Notes: a model not told the origin generated them from the sequence alone. Counted from the stretch's first letter, positions 13,363 to 25,200 are shown. The stretch is 64,000 nt of DNA from Archegozetes longisetosus (GCA_018873245.2 JAEMBT020000003.1:11625843-11689842), one strand, 5' to 3'. Program-made: numbers and translations.

Positions 13363-13868
13363 GTTTGGAGTAGAGCTTGACATTTTCAAAAATTGTCATA
13401 ACCTCAACCTCCTGCAACCGCCTGATATGAAAACCGCAACCGCTCCTCATCCACTTCTAACTAAAATCGGGTAACCGCAAAATCAATCGCAAATAACCGC
13501 TTTGAATGAGTTTATTATTTGGCATAAGTGTTAAAAATATTACAATCAGTCATCGTGGAGAATAACTTCTAAATTACGCAAAATAAGATCAAAATTTGAT
13601 CTTTTAAATAGCAATTTATCAATTTTTCTGTACTAATACAAGATCTTTTGTCAGTTAATGTCATTCCTGCATAACTGAAATTACACTCACTTGAAATACC
13701 CGTGGCCGGTATAAATTTTTATGCGGTTATTTTTATGCAGCACAATAACCTCAACCGCCCGCAACCGCTGGCTCTTATACTCACAACCTCCCCTGAACCG
13801 AGGATGCTGGAGGTTAACCGCATCACAACCGCGGTTGAGGTTATGTTATGTCATGGTCTAGTTTGGAG
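13363..13868. mobile_element. hAT miniature element 1 with perfect 8-bp target duplication
   Basis: The element is 13371-13860 (490 bp), flanked by the exact duplication GTTTGGAG at 13363-13370 and 13861-13868. The ends begin TAGAGCTTGACA and, inverted, TAGACCATGACA; inner inverted stretches are rich in AACCTCAACC/CGCAACCGC repeats. No transposase. Eight-base duplications and TAG-starting ends are typical of hAT elements. The 85-codon ORF inside it is not a gene. Confidence 0.9.
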
Positions 13869-14164
13869 GTCGGGAACGTTTAATACTATATTAGGTGTGC
13901 ATTTTATGTGCGACATAAATGTGTTGTCACTACTGATTATTCACTTCATAAACATGTAGACAAAGAATAAAGTAAAACATTGAACCAAAGGATCTTCATT
14001 CTATATTCAAACAAAATTTCTATTAATATAAGTCCAGTCTATCTCTTTGACTGACAAAACCAATTTTCAATATGTTATCTCAAATATTATTATTAGTTGT
14101 GATTCCCCAAATTGTTGCAGTTGTTGTAATCTTAAAGTGATCCTCATTGTTAGTGTACAGTTTC

Positions 14165-14333
14165 TCTATGGAATCTTTAAGTGAATTTCAAAATAAATTG
14201 TTAGAAATATTTCATCAGAAACAATGCACGTTTACAATGAGGATCACGTTATTACCGAACTGTAATTTTAAGTTCAATAAAGTTTTGATCAATTGTTATT
14301 CTGAGAAATGTGAGCGCGGTCTGCAAGAATATA
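14165..14333 (+). CDS. Possible exon of an unrecognised gene
   Basis: Open frame from an ATG (MESLSEFQNKLLEIFHQ...) to a GTAAAA donor-like site at 14334; protein of about 56 residues with four Cys. It reads like real coding sequence (amphipathic start, mixed composition), but I could not join it in frame to the next open stretch at 14500. Function unknown. Confidence 0.25.
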
Positions 14334-14499
14334 AGGTAAAATGAACTAAATCCAAATAACTCTTATCAAAATTTTTAACTTTTAACTCAGTGAAACGTCA
14401 AATAATGTTTCGAATTATTCTATTATCTCTACAATCACTTTCTAAAAATTGAACAAAGGCTTGAAAATACATTGTTAGCTCTAACCTTAATAACTTGTT

Positions 14500-14650
14500 A
14501 TGGAAAATTCAAGTAAAAATGTTGACTTATCAGTTTTAAGTAGTGCATTACTTGATCTCTCGTGCTGTGAATCACGTTCACGCTTAAAAAGTCAAAGTGA
14601 TCACATACTAATCAGTGATGAAAAAGCTTGTCGTATCCAGGTCAAAGCTC
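14500..14650 (+). CDS. Possible first exon of an unrecognised gene
   Basis: ATG-initiated open frame of about 50 codons (MENSSKNVDLSVLSSALLDL...) ending at a consensus donor, C|GTAAGT. An in-frame stop at 14491 sets the start. No downstream plus-strand exon was found; the IFT22-like gene lies just beyond on the opposite strand. No family recognised. Confidence 0.25.
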
Positions 14651-14673
14651 GTAAGTATTTTTAGCGTTCTTCA

Positions 14674-15084
14674 TTACAACTTTATAACCAGAGTATAAAA
14701 ATCAAAGTCATTTTCAAGTTCAGACTCACCCTTTTGTAGTTGAGATCCAGATTTTTGTTTGAACCAAATAACTTGTTTGCGATGTTCCAATAAGTCTTTA
14801 GGCACTGATTCTCCACCGACTAACACAATTGCTTTTACTTCATACAAACAAATAGCAGGCATACAATCTTTGATTATAGACCCGTAATAGACCCACAGTT
14901 CGATTTCAATGTTATCATTAGTTTCAAACTCCAATATTCTTAAGTTCGTGTATTTATTTTCTGTAAATATATTGAACTCAACACCTGATAATGTATTAGC
15001 CAATTGAGATAAAACTGATGATTGTTCACTGTTTTCATTGACATTTGTTCCAAAAACTAATAAAATTTTCAATTTGGATGACAT
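14674..15084 (-). CDS. IFT22/RABL5-like small-GTPase-fold protein lacking a P-loop
   Basis: 136 aa, no intron. The order of segments matches IFT22 (RABL5), a small GTPase of the ciliary intraflagellar transport B complex: a first strand KILLVFG; the block NLRILEFE, then IELW, matching the family's RILEFE...FELW; the strand AIVLVGG followed by a helix and VIWF; then SGSQLQKGESEL, comparable to the family's PGSG..KG loop. The nucleotide-binding P-loop (GxxxxGK[ST]) is absent: the equivalent stretch reads GTNVNENSEQSS. It is shorter than the usual roughly 185 aa and lacks the C-terminal helix. If real it would be a pseudo-GTPase, perhaps in the cilia of sensory neurons. The alternative is an unrelated Rossmann-like protein. 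The assignment rests on recognition only. Confidence 0.55.
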   Translation of the reverse strand: MSSKLKILLVFGTNVNENSEQSSVLSQLANTLSGVEFNIFTENKYTNLRILEFETNDNIEIELWVYYGSIIKDCMPAICLYEVKAIVLVGGESVPKDLLEHRKQVIWFKQKSGSQLQKGESELENDFDFYTLVIKL

Positions 15085-15406
15085 AGTACCTTAATTCGGG
15101 CAGATGTTTGTTATGTAAGAGGATTTGTTTTCAACGACTAATTTGTTGCTATGAAACAGTCTTTTTGTACTTCAAACAAAATCCGCTTTCTATCTAAATG
15201 GTTGAAATATACTTAAAATCATATATAACTGTATTCGCTTATTTTGTATTTTAAATCAAAGATTACCCTGCAAATGATAACTTTTCATAGAACAAAAATT
15301 AACAAGGTTTTGAATTGAAATTTATACAATGGAAGCAGAAAAGTTGACTTAATGATCAATTCTTTTGTTTCTATCTTATGCTAAACATGAAAAATGAACG
15401 AGGGCT

Positions 15407-17060
15407 CTATTGCTCATAACCCAAATATTGCACAAACAGTCCAACAAATAAGAAGAAAATTGAAGCACAATCAAATTCTAAAATTAAGTGAAAGAGCATC
15501 TCTTTAAAGGTTATCCTCCCGAATGGTTAGACTCAAGTATTTTATATAAATACCTGAAAAAATTGAAGATTAGTGAACGGGAACATGTTATAGCAATAAA
15601 CTCCGATTGTAGGACCAGAAAGTCGTTCAACCAAATTTTTTAACTATTAAATCAATAAAATTCAAGTACATGTATATATTTGTAGTGATTTTACTGAATG
15701 TGCAATTGAATTATATTGAAAAAAATTTCTATTAAAAAACAGATGAAAACTCTTTGATTTAATATTGAAATCAGAAACATTTAAATAAAAGAGATTCAAA
15801 ATCGAACCGTGCCAATACACATAATGATTCTTACCTTCCACTTATTATCTAGGGCTAATCCATGCTTAACAAAAAATGAATTGATAGAAATATAGAAACG
15901 ATGTGCCTCTTTAGATGAATTGGCACAGATATAAGTCGACATGTAAAGAATTATAACGCTAAATAAGCCGACAGCATCATTACCAGAACAAAAATATGTT
16001 TCCTTTACCATAAAATGCTATATAAATCAATAAATTTACAGCGATAGTTCCTAAAAAGTAGAGCGTTGCCATAGTATAATTGAAAAATTCATTATATTTA
16101 TATGCAATAATTGTGAGTCTACTATGAGATGTCATTAGTGCATTAATTTCACTATCTTTCAAATGTTTAACTTTTCGGAATAATTGCACGAATCTCAGTT
16201 TGAGATAATATTGAGATATATATAATATACCAAAAGTGACAAGTGCCGTGGCGTTATTACAGCCCCAGATAAATAACACAAAATACCAGAATATTGAAGC
16301 AGTCAACGAATAATCGTAATCGTTAGATGTGTAGCAAATCATGCAAAATCCAGAATACAAGATAGTATAAATCAATATACAGCTTAATGGTATCAATCTA
16401 AAGAAATACATTTCGCTTATCTTAAATATTAAATGTGTTTTCTCTAGATTTTTAATTGAAAGATAATGATCTAATCCGATTTTCAATGCGAGCAGATGTT
16501 CAATGAAATGTAATTTACGATTCCTTTCAGCTAAGAAAAGAGTAGTATGGTCAAAATTTGTTTTAAGTTGTCTACTACTAAAATTACTGAAATCTCTAAA
16601 TTAATTTAACTAAAAAGTTTCTATTATCATTTCAAGATTTGAAAAAAATTAATTTTTTTCCGAACAAATATTTGACCATTTACCTATTATAAAAAGTGTA
16701 CGCATTAAAGCACCACCAGATGCAAGAGTAAATAGTATTAGATTAAATACTATGTAATCACCTGTTAAGCGGAACGGATCTGCCATCAAATTGATTATTT
16801 TGGAGTTGGTTATAAAAGCAGCTGCAAGGAATCTTATAGCAGTAAACCAAACAGATACACATATGATTATTGAATAAAACTGTCGTTTAGGATTGATTTA
16901 TTATGACAATAATCTTCAAAATTAGTCGACAGTATGAATGAGCTGAGAAGAAAACTTTCAAATACTCCAATAGAAAGAACTTGATGATTTTGCTTAAACA
17001 CTTTCAGTTTGTTTTGAATAGCATGCAACCTTTTCAGGCAGTATATTATAAAATATTCAT
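15407..17060 (-). pseudogene. Gustatory-receptor-like 7TM gene with two frameshifts
   Basis: Same exon plan as the intact receptor at 53-55 kb. Exon 1 ends at 16684 (start unclear, about 17060), exon 2 is 16530-15835, exon 3 15643-15554 (LVERLSGPTIGVYCYNMFPF) and exon 4 15499-15407, ending FVGLFVQYLGYEQ and a stop. Splice phases match the paralogue. Two single-base frame changes are needed: one in a run of five A (plus strand) at 15990-15994, separating ...FYGKGNIF from CSGNDAVGLF, and one near 16885-16895 in exon 1. No ATG was found in frame at the expected N-terminus. The family forms ligand-gated cation channels in chemosensory neurons. Either a young pseudogene or assembly errors in homopolymers. 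Confidence 0.7.
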
Positions 17061-17061
17061 T

Positions 17062-18280
17062 TCTTTCAATTATAATTAGCTTAAAAAGGGTTATTATCGT
17101 CTTTAGTAAGGTAACCTTATTAAAAATATCAGATTAAACACTATAATGAAGAATAAAAATAAGAGTGACTCTCACGGCTTAAGAATAGTTACATGTTTTG
17201 GTTGTCAACGCGATAAATTAATGATTTCAATTCGTGATCTTAACCATGAATCTATTCATAAACATTATGAACATCAATTTTAATTTGATTAATGAAAAAG
17301 TACTTCTCAAATCACATAAAATTATATTTAAAAAATTAAAATAAAATAAGAGATCTTACTATTCTTTTCTAATTTCAAAATTATATTTTTAGTTATTTTT
17401 GGTGTGATAAATTCACAATCAAACACTAATAATCATTAAATATGCACGTCATATACAGTATGTCTATTTATCTTCTGAACTCATATATTGAATGCAATAT
17501 TTCCTTAATATTATATATCGATCAGATCAAACGGTTGAATAAAGTTTCAAATAAATAGAACAAACAACTATTTCGCAATCATTATGTTTTGTTTAAAAAC
17601 ACGTATCAAAAATGGTGTTTACAATAAAAGAGACAGTTTTTACTTATAAAACATATTTATTAACTAATTATTGTTGTGTTCAAGTTAGTAAAAATTATCA
17701 AAAAATTTAATAAAAACTTTGTTTAGAAAAAATGGACATTTTCAACACATGTTATAAAGTATTGAATTACTATTCTTAAACACTAATTCAATTAGATTAT
17801 TAAAGTTTGCTTGTTTGCATCAAATTTTGAATCGATGATTAATTTATTTGATTAAAATATTCTAATATAAAAAGCTTTAACTACTTGTCTCAGTTTAGAA
17901 GATAAATAGATATACTGTATAATCCACAAAATTTAGAAAATTATAATATGATATTTTTCCAAACTTGATTTAAGATATTTTTCGATAGATCAAACATTGC
18001 TTACAACAATTTGTTATGAATATCAGTGAAATTGAAAACATAAAATGTAAGCATAAAGATTCAAAGATTATCATGATTTTTATCATATCTTTTGTTGGAA
18101 GAATTGAACGAATTACTCATTTCAATAAAACATTCACTTATTTTATAAAAAGCTTCAAATTATTTTGAAAATGTTCACAAAATGAGTTAACACAAAATAG
18201 GAGCGAATTATCAATATTTATCAAGAATTATCTTCTAATAGCAACTGAATGAATGATACTTAAACTATCACGAATATATT
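17062..18280. repeat. Degenerate copy of the esterase A 3' flank
   Basis: Scattered stretches match, in the same order, the DNA at 20550-20940 downstream of esterase A (for example AATCATTAAATATGCACGTC versus AATCATTAAATATCCGCATC, and the GAATGAATGAT block). This is the outer part of a segmental duplication. The matching portion starts near 17430; nothing is recognised in 17062-17430. Confidence 0.5.
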
Positions 18281-18289
18281 ACGAATGAG

Positions 18290-18485
18290 GCCGAAATTCA
18301 TTCTTGAAAAGTGGCCAACATTCAAGATAACCGATGACTTTAAACTATTGATTGTTAAACTGAACTATGGTTTTATACAAGTCACAAGTACTTGTGTGAA
18401 AATTTTTAATGAATTAAGATTGTTTTGGCTGCAAACAATGAACTTTTTTTGTCGTATTTTAGCCTATAAAGACTATAATTTAGTC
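18290..18485 (-). pseudogene. Esterase last-exon remnant
   Basis: On the minus strand this is a diverged copy of the last exon and flank of esterase A (20940-21107), recognisable through the stretch around CAAACTAT..AACTTTG and the downstream ATTCTTGA(G/A)AAG block. No upstream exons follow it. The plus-strand 69-codon ORF here is incidental. Confidence 0.55.
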
Positions 18486-18725
18486 AAAGTTTAAATGCAG
18501 TCAAATGATGGATAAATTTAATTTTCTGTCCTTTTAGACTTTCAAACAAAAAAGCATTGAGAATTTTATTAGTAAAATGTATGTTGTATTATATTATTTA
18601 TACTTTGGGTTTGCATTTTATGGTTAAAATAAATTTTCTAGTTCTGTAGTGGAAATTTAAAAGACTAACAAGCTATCAATTCGATCGATGTCAGTTAGAA
18701 AATAACTTTTTCATAGAAAATTTAT

Positions 18726-19171
18726 CTTATATCTAGGGTGACCAAGTGTCCCGCATTGTGCGGGATTGTTCCACACTTAAGAGTTGTGTCCCGCATGCCG
18801 TTATGCACCCTTTGCAGGACGGAAAATATCACACATTTTAAGATTTATCTTAACAGATTTTCATTGTGTTATATTTAATGCAAATAACGTAATTTTATTG
18901 TCAACACGTTTCTTATCTAAAAATATGTGGAAGTCTTTAGATAAAGAGTTTTAATCCATTTATCTGATACCTTGTTTTCATTCACATCGTGTGTGACTCT
19001 TATAGAGTGCAGTTCTCAATCAAGTCTTTAGTTTATATTTCAAATAATTGTTATTTCAAACTGTGATTTGTAACTTCAATCAGGTTAAAACTCTTTAAAA
19101 AATGTTGTAAGGGACCAAAATTTTTTTGTCTCGCATTTAAAAGTTTTTGACTTGGTCACCCTACTTATATC
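18726..19171. mobile_element. hAT miniature element 2 with perfect 8-bp target duplication
   Basis: The element is 18734-19163 (430 bp), flanked by CTTATATC at 18726-18733 and 19164-19171. The terminal inverted repeats are the 14-base TAGGGTGACCAAGT, inverted at the right end. The interior contains short GTCCCGC/GCGGGA repeats and no transposase. Confidence 0.92.
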
Positions 19172-20940
19172 CCTATCTAGATCCAAAAATTACATTTTGA
19201 TTAATTTCTATCAAAACAGAATGAATTAGTTTTCTTAATTCGAAACAAATTCATATTTTCAGAGATGTAATAATTTTGATGATTTAACACAGATAGTCAT
19301 TTTTAAAAACAAACTCCAATCAGTTTTAACCTAATCAGTTGACCCTTGAACCGGCAGTTATTTTCGGTTAAAATCGGTTAGAACCAATAAATGTGAGCCC
19401 TATTTATATTTCAAAATTCACACTCTATTTCAGTCGTTTTTAAGCTCTCGTGTCACGGCCTACTCGTTGGGTGTTACGTGACTCTCGTAGAACCTAGTGT
19501 TAAATTTTCTGTCTTTATGATTTACTAGTGTGCCTATTAATCAGTTTGTGACGACTGCTCCATACAGTTATCATATTAGGTTGAGTTGTCAAAATTAACT
19601 ACTAGAGAATCGTTTTGCTCATTTTATACTGATTTGAGTTTGAATATTCCTTATCGAAATAAAGAAAACTTTTCTAGTTGTACTTTGATTTGGAAAAAGT
19701 TTACCTCAAAACCAAATTGTATTAAAGTCTTAAAAAAAATAATAAGATAGGAAATCTCAATCAATCATAGGCTGAACTTTAAAGATGAGTAAATAGAGAT
19801 TTCTATAGGTATTAATAGACTTTCGATCGTTAAGCTAATCTCAAGACAAACACAACATAAATAATTAAAATAATAAGTTTATAAAATAAATAACCTATTC
19901 TAATTACCATCTTGTATGAAAAATATATTTCAACTTAAGAAAATGTGTTACTAAAAGATAAAGTTCTATTTGTTAGTTGTAGGTAAATGTTTTATAGTAT
20001 TTATTTGAGAGTAGTCTCGAAGTAAACTTCTTCCAAGCTAATTTACACTTATTAGTGACACATTTTCTTCAGTCCAGATACCATTTGATAGTTTAAACTT
20101 TTATATTTCATCGGACAATAATGAGAATAGTTTTTTTGTATTTATCCTATAAAACACATGGTTTTAATTATTTATGTTGTATTTATATTTAGCAATCAAA
20201 AGTTTATTAATCCTTATCGAAATCTTTATTACTCATCCCTAAAGCTCAGCTTTAGATCGGTTGGGTTCCATCTTTCTATCTTTTTATTTTGCAGCTATTT
20301 GTTTTACTATACTTGCAAACAATTTGACTTTGACGCGGACCTTTTCCAAAGTAATATACAGCATTTTGGTTATCAACACTGTACATTAATGGTCTTAATT
20401 CGTCGTCTTTATTATAAATTATTTCGTAAATGAGATTCTATTGATGTACCACAATAAATTACTTAATGAATGCAAAAGTTCCCTCAAATTTAAGAAATCC
20501 TTTGAAGTTTCTACGGTTTAGTAAATCCGCTGTTAAGAGTAGTTCAAGTAATCATTAAATATCCGCATCATATATAGTCCAGAAAAACTAGAAGTTTTGA
20601 AATGACTATATTTTTAGAAATTTACATAAAATTGAATTTTCAAAACTACATCTGTAGAGTATCAGTAAAATCGAAATATAAAATATGAGTATTGAGATCT
20701 AAAATTTGTATCGATTGTATTTTTCGCTGAAGGATGGTATGAAGTAACGTTTCTTACAACTCATTCAATTATTTGATGAAATTCCGGATTATTTTTTTTA
20801 AATGTTTACAAAATGAGACAAGTTATCAACAAGAATTATTAACAGATAGAAATTGAATGAATGATTTTTAAATTATTACAAGGACATTGCAAATGAAACT
20901 AAAATTTATTCTTGAGAAGCGACTGGTACTCGAGATAACT
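19172..20940. other. Intergenic DNA
   Basis: No supported gene. The 91-codon ORF at 20158-20433 is Phe/Tyr/Leu-rich, lacks motifs and is not believed. From 20550 on, the sequence is the source of the duplicated esterase flank. Confidence 0.5.
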
Positions 20941-20953
20941 GATGATTTTGAAG

Positions 20954-23017
20954 TTATCTACCGTTGAGTTGAACTATAGTTTTATATAAATCGCAAACTC
21001 TTGTATGAGAATTTGTGTTGAGTGAAGGTTGTTTTGGTTGCAGAGTCATCTGCAAGTTTGCTTCATTATATTTTGGCCAATTTAGACCTAACTGTGGGAT
21101 GACTTCGCTACATAAACAACAAAATCATTAAACACTGAATTGATTGAATTTAACTTCTAAAAAGAAAAGTCTGGAAAAGAAGATCATACCCAGTTTTGGC
21201 AAAATGTGACCAAATTTTCATAATTCTTTTAGAAAACTCAATGTCCTCCTGACTATAAAGTTCAGGTTTCCTGAGAGGATAACCAAAGACAAATGGCACT
21301 TCTTCGTAATGCATAACTCCCAGATATTTACCGAATGAACTAGATTTCGGTCTGTGATTAAACAAATACATGTAAACTGTTTTATTTCTAGATATCAGTT
21401 CATCAGCTAAATAAATGGTCGGACATGCAATGATAATATTTGCTAAAGCATTGGACAATTTTCTAATATTATTCAAAGAAGAATCTCTTTCAGGTCCTAA
21501 TATGAAGTTCTCCGCTCCAATCGAAGCTATATTTTCCGGAATATCAGTCTTATTTTTCGTTAGCTCGATAAACATTTTGCGTGTTTGTTCCAAGGTTTTT
21601 AGTTCTGGATAACTGTGCTTCGTAAATATTTTTGGGTTCAGAGCCATCATAAAGAAACTTCCCTCATCCCTGACCAGACCTGTCATCACTTCTTTTAGAT
21701 TCGAAAATGCATCATCTTCTTGGAGGTAATCCGTGGGAGATTCAATGTCTTCATAATAAGTATCTAACGATGGCATGAACGGTGTGAGTGTTGTATTGAG
21801 TAAAGTATTTGTTGCCTTTAAGAAAAAAATTGTTACTCAATCATTTTTTATATCTGTTGTAGATTTGAGTGAAAATTTCATATTCTTTCATTCAATTCAT
21901 AGACGACCGAATCATTAAAAACTTTTTTTCTAAAATTTTACCTCGAGAAGTTTATGTGATGAAATATTCTTAAGGCATTCTACCTCTTCATTCAAAAAAT
22001 AGTCCATGTACTCTCTTTCATTCTGTTTGATACAACCAACAAGTTTAGCGAATTTTAAAGAATTCTCATAAGTTTTCGCATTTTGAGTTAATATGAAACC
22101 TCCACTCTGTGTTATAGCTCTTGAGAATAGATTTCTGGTTTTGTTATAAGACATTAATATTCCTATACTAATAGCACCAGCACTTTGACCAAAGGGCACT
22201 ATTTTTTCAGGATCTCCTCCGAATCTATTGATATTATTTTTAATCCAATGAAGTGCTAATGATTGGTCATATATACCCATATTTCCGGGCGCTCCTTCTG
22301 TTCGAGTATTGAGAAACCCGAAGACTCCAATTCTTAAAATTTAATTAATTTTACACAAATTAATAATATTCAAAAATATTATGATATATACTATGATCAA
22401 AATTAGTACCTATAATTTATTGATACGACAACTACATCGCCAACTGATGCCAAAACTTGACCATCAGTTTCATGAAAATTAGCAGAACTGAATAAAAAAC
22501 CCCCGCCATGTATCCAAACCATAACCGTTTTAAGCTTTTTAGGTTTAACTTCTGGTGTCCATATATTAAGAGTGAGACAATCTTCAGATATATTTTCACT
22601 GATATAGTTCACCTGCACTATACTCTTAGGTAAAATCATTTGCGGACACATGGCAGAAAAATCAACAGCTGATCTTATGCCGGACCATGGCTTTATCGGT
22701 TCAGGACTTGAAAATCTTAATTTACCGACTGGTGGTTCAGCATATCGAACACCGAGAAACGAGTATACTTTCGAACCCAAAACTCTCAACTTATTCCCCC
22801 TCAAAGAACCACTAGTCGTTTGGACAATCACTTTCTCGTGCTTATCATCATAAATATCACTGTTTATTTCACTCGATTGTAAACTTAAATCTAATTTAGT
22901 TTTTTCATTTTCATCACTTTTTTCTTTATCCACGGAATATGCTCCATAATAGAATAAAAGTACGAGTACAGCTAAAAAAAATATTCCGATTAACCAGTTC
23001 ACAACTTTGTTATTCAT
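20954..23017 (-). CDS. Membrane-anchored carboxyl/cholinesterase A
   Basis: Alpha/beta-hydrolase of the carboxylesterase type B / cholinesterase family, 592 aa. Exons on the minus strand: 23017-22410, 22332-21942, 21815-21190 and 21107-20954; all junctions are GT-AG and the frame closes exactly. One hydrophobic segment at residues 8-27 without a cleavage motif suggests a type II anchor with the enzyme outside the cell or in the ER lumen. Oxyanion-hole HGGGF at 170-174; nucleophile elbow GQSAG (Ser253); VRDEG (Glu384); GVMHYEE (His502). The triad is complete. SEDCLTLN is the usual family block. The Asp/Lys/Ser-rich stretch at 28-60 is a stalk. Substrate unknown; mite relatives include expanded clades linked to detoxification. 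A catalytically active hydrolase is more likely than a neuroligin-type adhesion molecule. Confidence 0.92.
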
Positions 23018-23318
23018 TTTTTTGTTTGACTTTCACTTCTTATTACGGCTACCAGACATGTGAAAATGAAGGCCTTATCTGAACGTCTTCTCACATCTGT
23101 TCAAGTTAACTTCAAAAGTTTTACTTTCAACAATAAGATCTCTAGAATTTTATAAAATAGAAAACTTGATGGAAAATTTCCTTATGAGTTCACTAATAAC
23201 AAATATATTTTTTGTGATAAAAGCCTTTTACTTGACTCAGTCATCCAGACAAACTTGAAATCAACAAACTTCAAATATGACTTTGAACAAGAGCCTTACC
23301 TTTTCAGTGCCTCTTGAA

Positions 23319-23609
23319 CTAAAATTTTTGTCTTAGTATACGCTTTGATTTATATTTCGAAAGTTTAAGATGGGCTTTTAAAACTTTAGGGGAGGAACAA
23401 ATTTCGAATAAAAATTCCACCGAATAAAGGGATGAATATGTTCTAATCTCTTTAATCTGATTTTCCCGAAGACGAAAATGTCTAACATCTGAATCACGCT
23501 TAATATAATTTCTTTTCTCTAATCTAGGAAAAATAAATCTCCCATCCGCCTTTACATAGATTTTTCTGATAAACTTACAATTAAAAAACGCCAACCAGTT
23601 TAGCTTCAA
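23319..23609 (-). CDS. Unrecognised ORF upstream of esterase A
   Basis: 96 codons, very basic (many Lys/Arg), starting MKLNWLAFFNCKFIRK. No domain, no splice signals and no relative elsewhere in the window. It may be chance; listed only because of its length. Confidence 0.15.
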   Translation of the reverse strand: MKLNWLAFFNCKFIRKIYVKADGRFIFPRLEKRNYIKRDSDVRHFRLRENQIKEIRTYSSLYSVEFLFEICSSPKVLKAHLKLSKYKSKRILRQKF

Positions 23610-24119
23610 GCCATAAAATACAACTGCAAAATTTCACTTGAATTCAATTTTTGAGAAGCTATAAATAGCATTAATTTCAGAGCATTTAATTTCAAGGATA
23701 AAAATTTTAAAAATTTTCATCAGATAACTGCTTAATTATCATATCGAAGTTAGTTTTGTTTTAGTTTATTATTAGCACTTTGATCGATAACACTAATATG
23801 GAAATCCCAAAACTTATTTACTCATTCGAAATTTGGTTGTGATTCAATGATTCAAGTTATTTCCCTTTTTACTTTTGAATTATCATTAGATTAGAATATT
23901 GGTTCAATAAGCATTCATCGTTTAAATTTTCTACTTTAAAATTGAAAATATTTTATTTAAAAGATAAACACTTTGTATATTATACGAGAATTAATTTCAA
24001 ATTTCCATTTTATCTGACATTTACCCGAATCAAAGTTTTAAATAATTCGCATCACTTTAAGTTTGAACCATCATTTGAACCACCAAAAATGATGAGTATT
24101 GGCTGCTAAAACATGAATG

Positions 24120-25200
24120 GATTTTGTTATATTCAAGCCAAATTAAGATCCAATTGTGGCAATACTTTACTGTATTCGGAGTGAAAAACTTTCAATTATG
24201 GCTTAAGCTTAGGAACTTGGGCTCAATCATTAAATCTCATGCTAACCTAACCTTAAAATTAAGGTGCAGCTAGATATGTTAGCTAAATCCTTTCAAACAT
24301 ATCTTCAAGTTGTTGTTTTTGTTTTCAAAGAGGAATACACACATATTTCTTAAGTAAACTAAAATTTTGGCTTAGGAAAAAGCATGTTCCTATTGAAAAC
24401 TCAACAATCAATCTCAGCCTATAAGGTTCTGGTAAGTCCGTAGAACAGGAAATGAAGTTTTTCTTTGTTTCGACCTACAAAAGAAACTTCATTTTGTAAA
24501 CATTTCAAGTAAAATATATCTTTTTAATAATGGAAAAAACTTATTTTCTATTTGTTTAGCTTACTACTTACAGAATTTCGGCATTATTGCTAGTGCTTAT
24601 TCGATATATTTGCAGTGTGTAATTTGCGCTATATTTACACGAGATTCAATAATATGGTTCAAGTTCTGCTCTTAAGCCTAAATTATTATTTAAATACTGT
24701 AGACATAAATTACAAAAATCATATCCAGTATTGGTAAAATGATACTAAATTTTCATGATTCCTTCTGAGAAAATAATATCCTGTCTGCCATGAGCTTCAA
24801 GATTTTTAAGAGGGTAACAAAAATCAAATAGCAGCTTGTCATAGTGAACAACTCCTAGACATTTACCGGATTCACTAAAATTTGGTCTATGACTATAAGA
24901 ATACATATAAACTGTCTATCTCTAGCTATCATTTAATCGACCAAATGACGGACACGTTATCATGAAATCTCCGAAAGAACGACCTAGTCTTCTGATATTA
25001 TTCTTCGACGAATTTTTCTCTAGTTCATTGATGAAACTTTATGTAGTGCCAAAAATGTATATAACATCGAACTAAAAGCAGTTAATTTTTTACCTTCTAG
25101 ATCACCATTCAACGTTTGAACAATCACTTTTTCATCACGACTAGCAAAGTTTTATCGATAATTCTAGGCTTCACAGCATTCAGTCTATTTTGAATCTCTT
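24120..25200 (-). pseudogene. Esterase pseudogene 1 (internally deleted)
   Basis: Three minus-strand relics in gene order: the segment DEKVIVQTLNGDLEGKK of exon 1 at about 25080-25160; the 3' half of exon 3 (SSKNNIRRLGRS..DFMITCP, then the decayed GVVHY region and FAKTG-like tail) at 24715-25030, with several stops and frame changes; and an exon-4 relic (KVLPQLDLN) at 24125-24175. The nucleophile-bearing exon 2 is gone. A deletion has placed exon 1 directly beside exon 3. Confidence 0.8.

Noticed and set aside
13702-13959. 85-codon plus-strand ORF
   Set aside because: It lies across the right half of hAT element 1 and its target duplication; composition follows the element's repeats.
14100-14240. 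Inverted pair GTGATCCTCATTGT / ACAATGAGGATCAC
   Set aside because: A single 14-bp match without flanking duplication or extended arms; could be chance.
18285-18494. 69-codon plus-strand ORF
   Set aside because: Antisense of a decayed esterase last exon; the match to 20940-21107 explains the sequence.
20158-20433. 91-codon hydrophobic ORF as a possible receptor exon
   Set aside because: No match to either gustatory receptor in any exon and no splice signals; AT-rich DNA readily gives Phe/Tyr/Leu-rich ORFs.
22650-22853. 67-codon plus-strand ORF
   Set aside because: Antisense shadow of esterase A exon 1.
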